DNA of 7,572 nucleotides from an uncultured Robiginitomaculum sp. (lineage in GTDB: Bacteria > Pseudomonadota > Alphaproteobacteria > Caulobacterales > Maricaulaceae), in contig CALKXN010000373.1 in assembly GCA_938003555.1 (NCBI GenBank), forward strand, positions 1 through 7,572, given 5' to 3'. Shown one piece after another: positions 6,559 through 7,572 of the stretch. How positions within the stretch are numbered: the stretch's first letter is position 1; every line of letters begins with the position of its first letter. The position numbers were made by a program, and so were the translations under genes. The notes below the pieces were generated by a model. The model had not been told where the DNA came from, did not search any database, and saw only the letters and a program-made list of their open reading frames with translations.

Positions 6559-6580
6559 CAGTGAGATTAAACCATCACTG
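6559..6580. promoter_or_regulatory. Operator-like palindrome CAGTGA-N10-TCACTG
   Basis: A perfect 6-bp inverted repeat with a 10-base AT-rich spacer (22 bp in all) near the middle of the divergent intergenic region, about 150 bases upstream of the TBDR and 200 bases upstream of the exported protein gene. The geometry suits a dimeric regulator contacting adjacent major grooves. The binding protein is unknown. Confidence 0.35.
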
Positions 6581-6638
6581 TTGCAAAAATGTCCCAGCTC
6601 GCCTTAATGCGTTTTGTTGCATAGCAAAATCAATCCTT

Positions 6639-6666
6639 TTGACCCTTAGGAAATGAATAATATGTT
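6639..6666 (+). promoter_or_regulatory. Weak candidate promoter for the exported protein gene
   Basis: TTGACC (6639-6644; 5 of 6) and TATGTT (6661-6666; 4 of 6) are separated by 16 bases. Transcription would begin near 6673, giving a leader of about 105 bases. A TATAAA at 6692-6697 has no matching -35 at a normal distance. Confidence 0.3.
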
Positions 6667-6778
6667 GTAATGCTGTGCTGTCTACTCTCTGTATAAAGAA
6701 TCACGATGATCTAATATGTTGACCTTTCAAGGGAGATATTGTGTGCTGCATATCAACTCGAGCCTTATTGGAGCCTTT

Positions 6779-7318
6779 ATGCGCACTCTTAAACTTGCCT
6801 CTTCCCTCATCATATCCTGTCTTGCTGCGCCTCTATCTGCTCAAACAGCTCCTGCAACACCGCAAGTCCTAACGCAGCTTTATAAGTGCAAGCAAATAGT
6901 GGATGATGCTGCACGTTTAACCTGTTATGATGCTGGCGTAGGCCGCGTAGAAAAAGCCCAAAAAACTGGGGAACTCGTTGCAATCGATCGTGAGGCCGCC
7001 AAGGAAATCAAACGTGAAAGTTTTGGCTTCAACATTCCCTCCCTGCCTAAAATTAGCTTCCCCAGCTTTGGAGATGATGACGATGACAAAAGTGCTTTAA
7101 CGGTGCTTCAAATCAAGCGTTCAAAAAAGAAGGCTAGGGGCGACTACATATTTTACACTGAGAACGATCAAGTATGGGAGCAGGTTGACGGGTTAGGTTT
7201 ACGCCGCGTACCACGCGGCGCGGATAACGAACTGCATGTAAGAAAGGCTGCAATGGGTAGTTTTCTTGCGCGTGTGAACGGACAAGGCGCCAGCATTCGC
7301 GTACGCCGTATTCAGTAA
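6779..7318 (+). CDS. Exported protein of unknown function with paired-cysteine 'RLxCYD' motif
   Basis: A 179-residue predicted periplasmic protein. The signal peptide is residues 1-21 (cleavage near 'LSAQ'). The mature N-terminus carries 'YKCKQIVDDAARLTCYD' (Cys37/Cys49), a short motif that recurs in exported proteobacterial proteins, including VasI-like ones. A variable segment contains an 'IPSLPKISFPSF' stretch and a run of Asp (99-103). The C-terminal half (about 107-179) looks beta-rich: 'YIFYTENDQVWEQVD ... MGSFLARVNGQGASIRVRRI', a pattern I associate with unassigned envelope proteins ('NGQVW...GS...VRR'). The ATG at 6779 is chosen because GGAG lies five bases upstream and it begins the signal peptide; the in-frame ATG at 6716 would add a non-signal-like extension. 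It is divergent from the TBDR. No function is claimed. Confidence 0.8.
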   Translation: MRTLKLASSLIISCLAAPLSAQTAPATPQVLTQLYKCKQIVDDAARLTCYDAGVGRVEKAQKTGELVAIDREAAKEIKRESFGFNIPSLPKISFPSFGDDDDDKSALTVLQIKRSKKKARGDYIFYTENDQVWEQVDGLGLRRVPRGADNELHVRKAAMGSFLARVNGQGASIRVRRIQ

Positions 7319-7363
7319 CGCGCCCACGATTATTTGAACGGGTGTGACTTGGCGTATCGACCT

Positions 7364-7381
7364 GCGCTCTCTAAAGAGCGC
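7364..7381 (+). promoter_or_regulatory. Hairpin GCGCTCT-CTAA-AGAGCGC overlapping a ribosome binding site
   Basis: Perfect 7-bp stem with a 4-base loop, ending two bases before the ATG at 7384. The 3' arm contains the likely Shine-Dalgarno (AGAG, 7375-7378), so the folded form would hide it. No T-run follows, which argues against an intrinsic terminator. Confidence 0.45.
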
Positions 7382-7383
7382 GA

Positions 7384-7572
7384 ATGAAACCTTGGTGGAC
7401 AGAGTTTAGCTATCGCGCCGGCGGCATTTATGTGCGCGCCACCGACACTCTTGTCCCGATCACGTTCAGCCATACTCAAGATGTGCTCACATGGTTCGGT
7501 TTTTACGCGGTTGAGAAACTCCGCGCCCTGCCCCGTATAGTTTCAAAACCCACGTTCAATCTATATTGCCAG
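7384..7572 (+). CDS. Unidentified gene, 3' end cut by window
   Basis: The first 63 codons are open to the window edge, beginning MKPWWTEFSYRAGGIYVR. An in-frame TAA at 7372 limits the start to the ATG at 7384, which has AGAG five bases upstream. Codon use (GCC, CGC, GGC, CTC, GAC) resembles fdxA and carD, and no competing open frame is seen on the opposite strand. There is no signal peptide; the segment is rich in aromatic residues (four Trp/Tyr/Phe-containing patches, for example 'TWFGFYAVEKL'). I do not recognise the family from this fragment. The gap of 65 bases after the exported-protein gene, without a T-tailed terminator, allows co-transcription. Confidence 0.6.
   Translation, partial: MKPWWTEFSYRAGGIYVRATDTLVPITFSHTQDVLTWFGFYAVEKLRALPRIVSKPTFNLYCQ

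Larger units (their letters stand above)
6411..6778. other. 368-bp divergent intergenic region, TBDR leader and upstream gene promoter
   Basis: No credible gene is seen on either strand. The region holds the TBDR ribosome binding site, a perfect hairpin (6442-6464), a 22-bp palindrome (6559-6580), a candidate plus-strand promoter (6639-6666), and two GTTGCA motifs (6580-6585 and 6616-6621, the latter within TTGC-ATA-GCAA). The TBDR leader appears long: no strong minus-strand promoter was found near its start codon. I recognise no known riboswitch class. Confidence 0.6.

Noticed and set aside
6411..6600. Cobalamin or other riboswitch in the TBDR leader
   Set aside because: I could not see a conserved B12-box-like core or any other known aptamer signature; only the simple hairpin is supported.
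6658..6721. Direct repeat TAATATGTTG at 6658-6667 and 6712-6721
   Set aside because: Ten bases in an AT-rich region with a 54-base offset; plausible by chance and not tied to any other signal.
6716..6778. Upstream ATG extending the exported protein by 21 residues
   Set aside because: The extension would precede and mask a good signal peptide, and the ATG at 6779 has its own GGAG site.
6809..6820. Possible lipobox 'IISC' (Cys14) in the exported protein
   Set aside because: The cysteine is very close to the N-terminus and the hydrophobic stretch continues past it to a normal signal peptidase I site ('LSAQ'), so lipoprotein processing is less likely.
7075..7090. DDDDDK stretch resembling an enterokinase site
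   Set aside because: Protease site similarity is coincidental in a bacterial periplasmic protein; an acidic, possibly metal-binding run is the simpler reading.

Overview
The window looks like a chromosomal segment from an alphaproteobacterium, most likely a marine or aquatic member of the Caulobacterales/Hyphomonadaceae group. The reasons are a seven-iron ferredoxin gene followed directly by a CarD-type RNA polymerase regulator, a large TonB-dependent receptor (TBDR) with 'IVVTGTRI'-type TonB box, a secreted staphylococcal-nuclease-fold protein of the 'GIQAPK' subtype, and moderate GC content. The lineage is inferred from gene content and not from a marker gene.

Layout. Bases 1-337 hold the 3' end of fdxA (7Fe-8S ferredoxin), followed by a probable terminator. 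Bases 504-1109 encode a CarD/CdnL-family transcription regulator ending at a strong bidirectional terminator (1131-1157), which also serves the convergent, exported SNase-fold protein (1171-1986, minus). A 293-bp divergent intergenic region (1987-2279) follows. It carries two near-identical small palindromes about 30 bp apart and a good sigma70-like promoter for the next gene. Bases 2280-3404 encode a TPR + aspartyl/asparaginyl beta-hydroxylase (AspH-type) protein, clearly more AT-rich than its neighbours. It converges on a 977-residue TBDR (3477-6410, minus), and the two share a hairpin terminator whose U-tract favours the TBDR transcript. A 368-bp regulatory region (6411-6778) separates the TBDR from a divergent exported protein of unknown function (6779-7318). 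After it, an unidentified gene starts at 7384 and runs off the window.

How the genes may work together. FdxA and CarD form a housekeeping pair (electron transfer; transcription initiation). The AspH-TPR protein and the TBDR are plausibly one nutrient-uptake locus, since AspH-like/TPR proteins are often found beside TBDRs in this bacterial group; a functional link here is inference. The remaining exported proteins are conserved but not assigned to a process.

I see no mobile element, CRISPR array, tRNA or rRNA. The most interesting points are the AspH-TPR/TBDR pair, the nuclease-fold protein with canonical catalytic positions replaced, and several unexplained palindromes in the two divergent intergenic regions.
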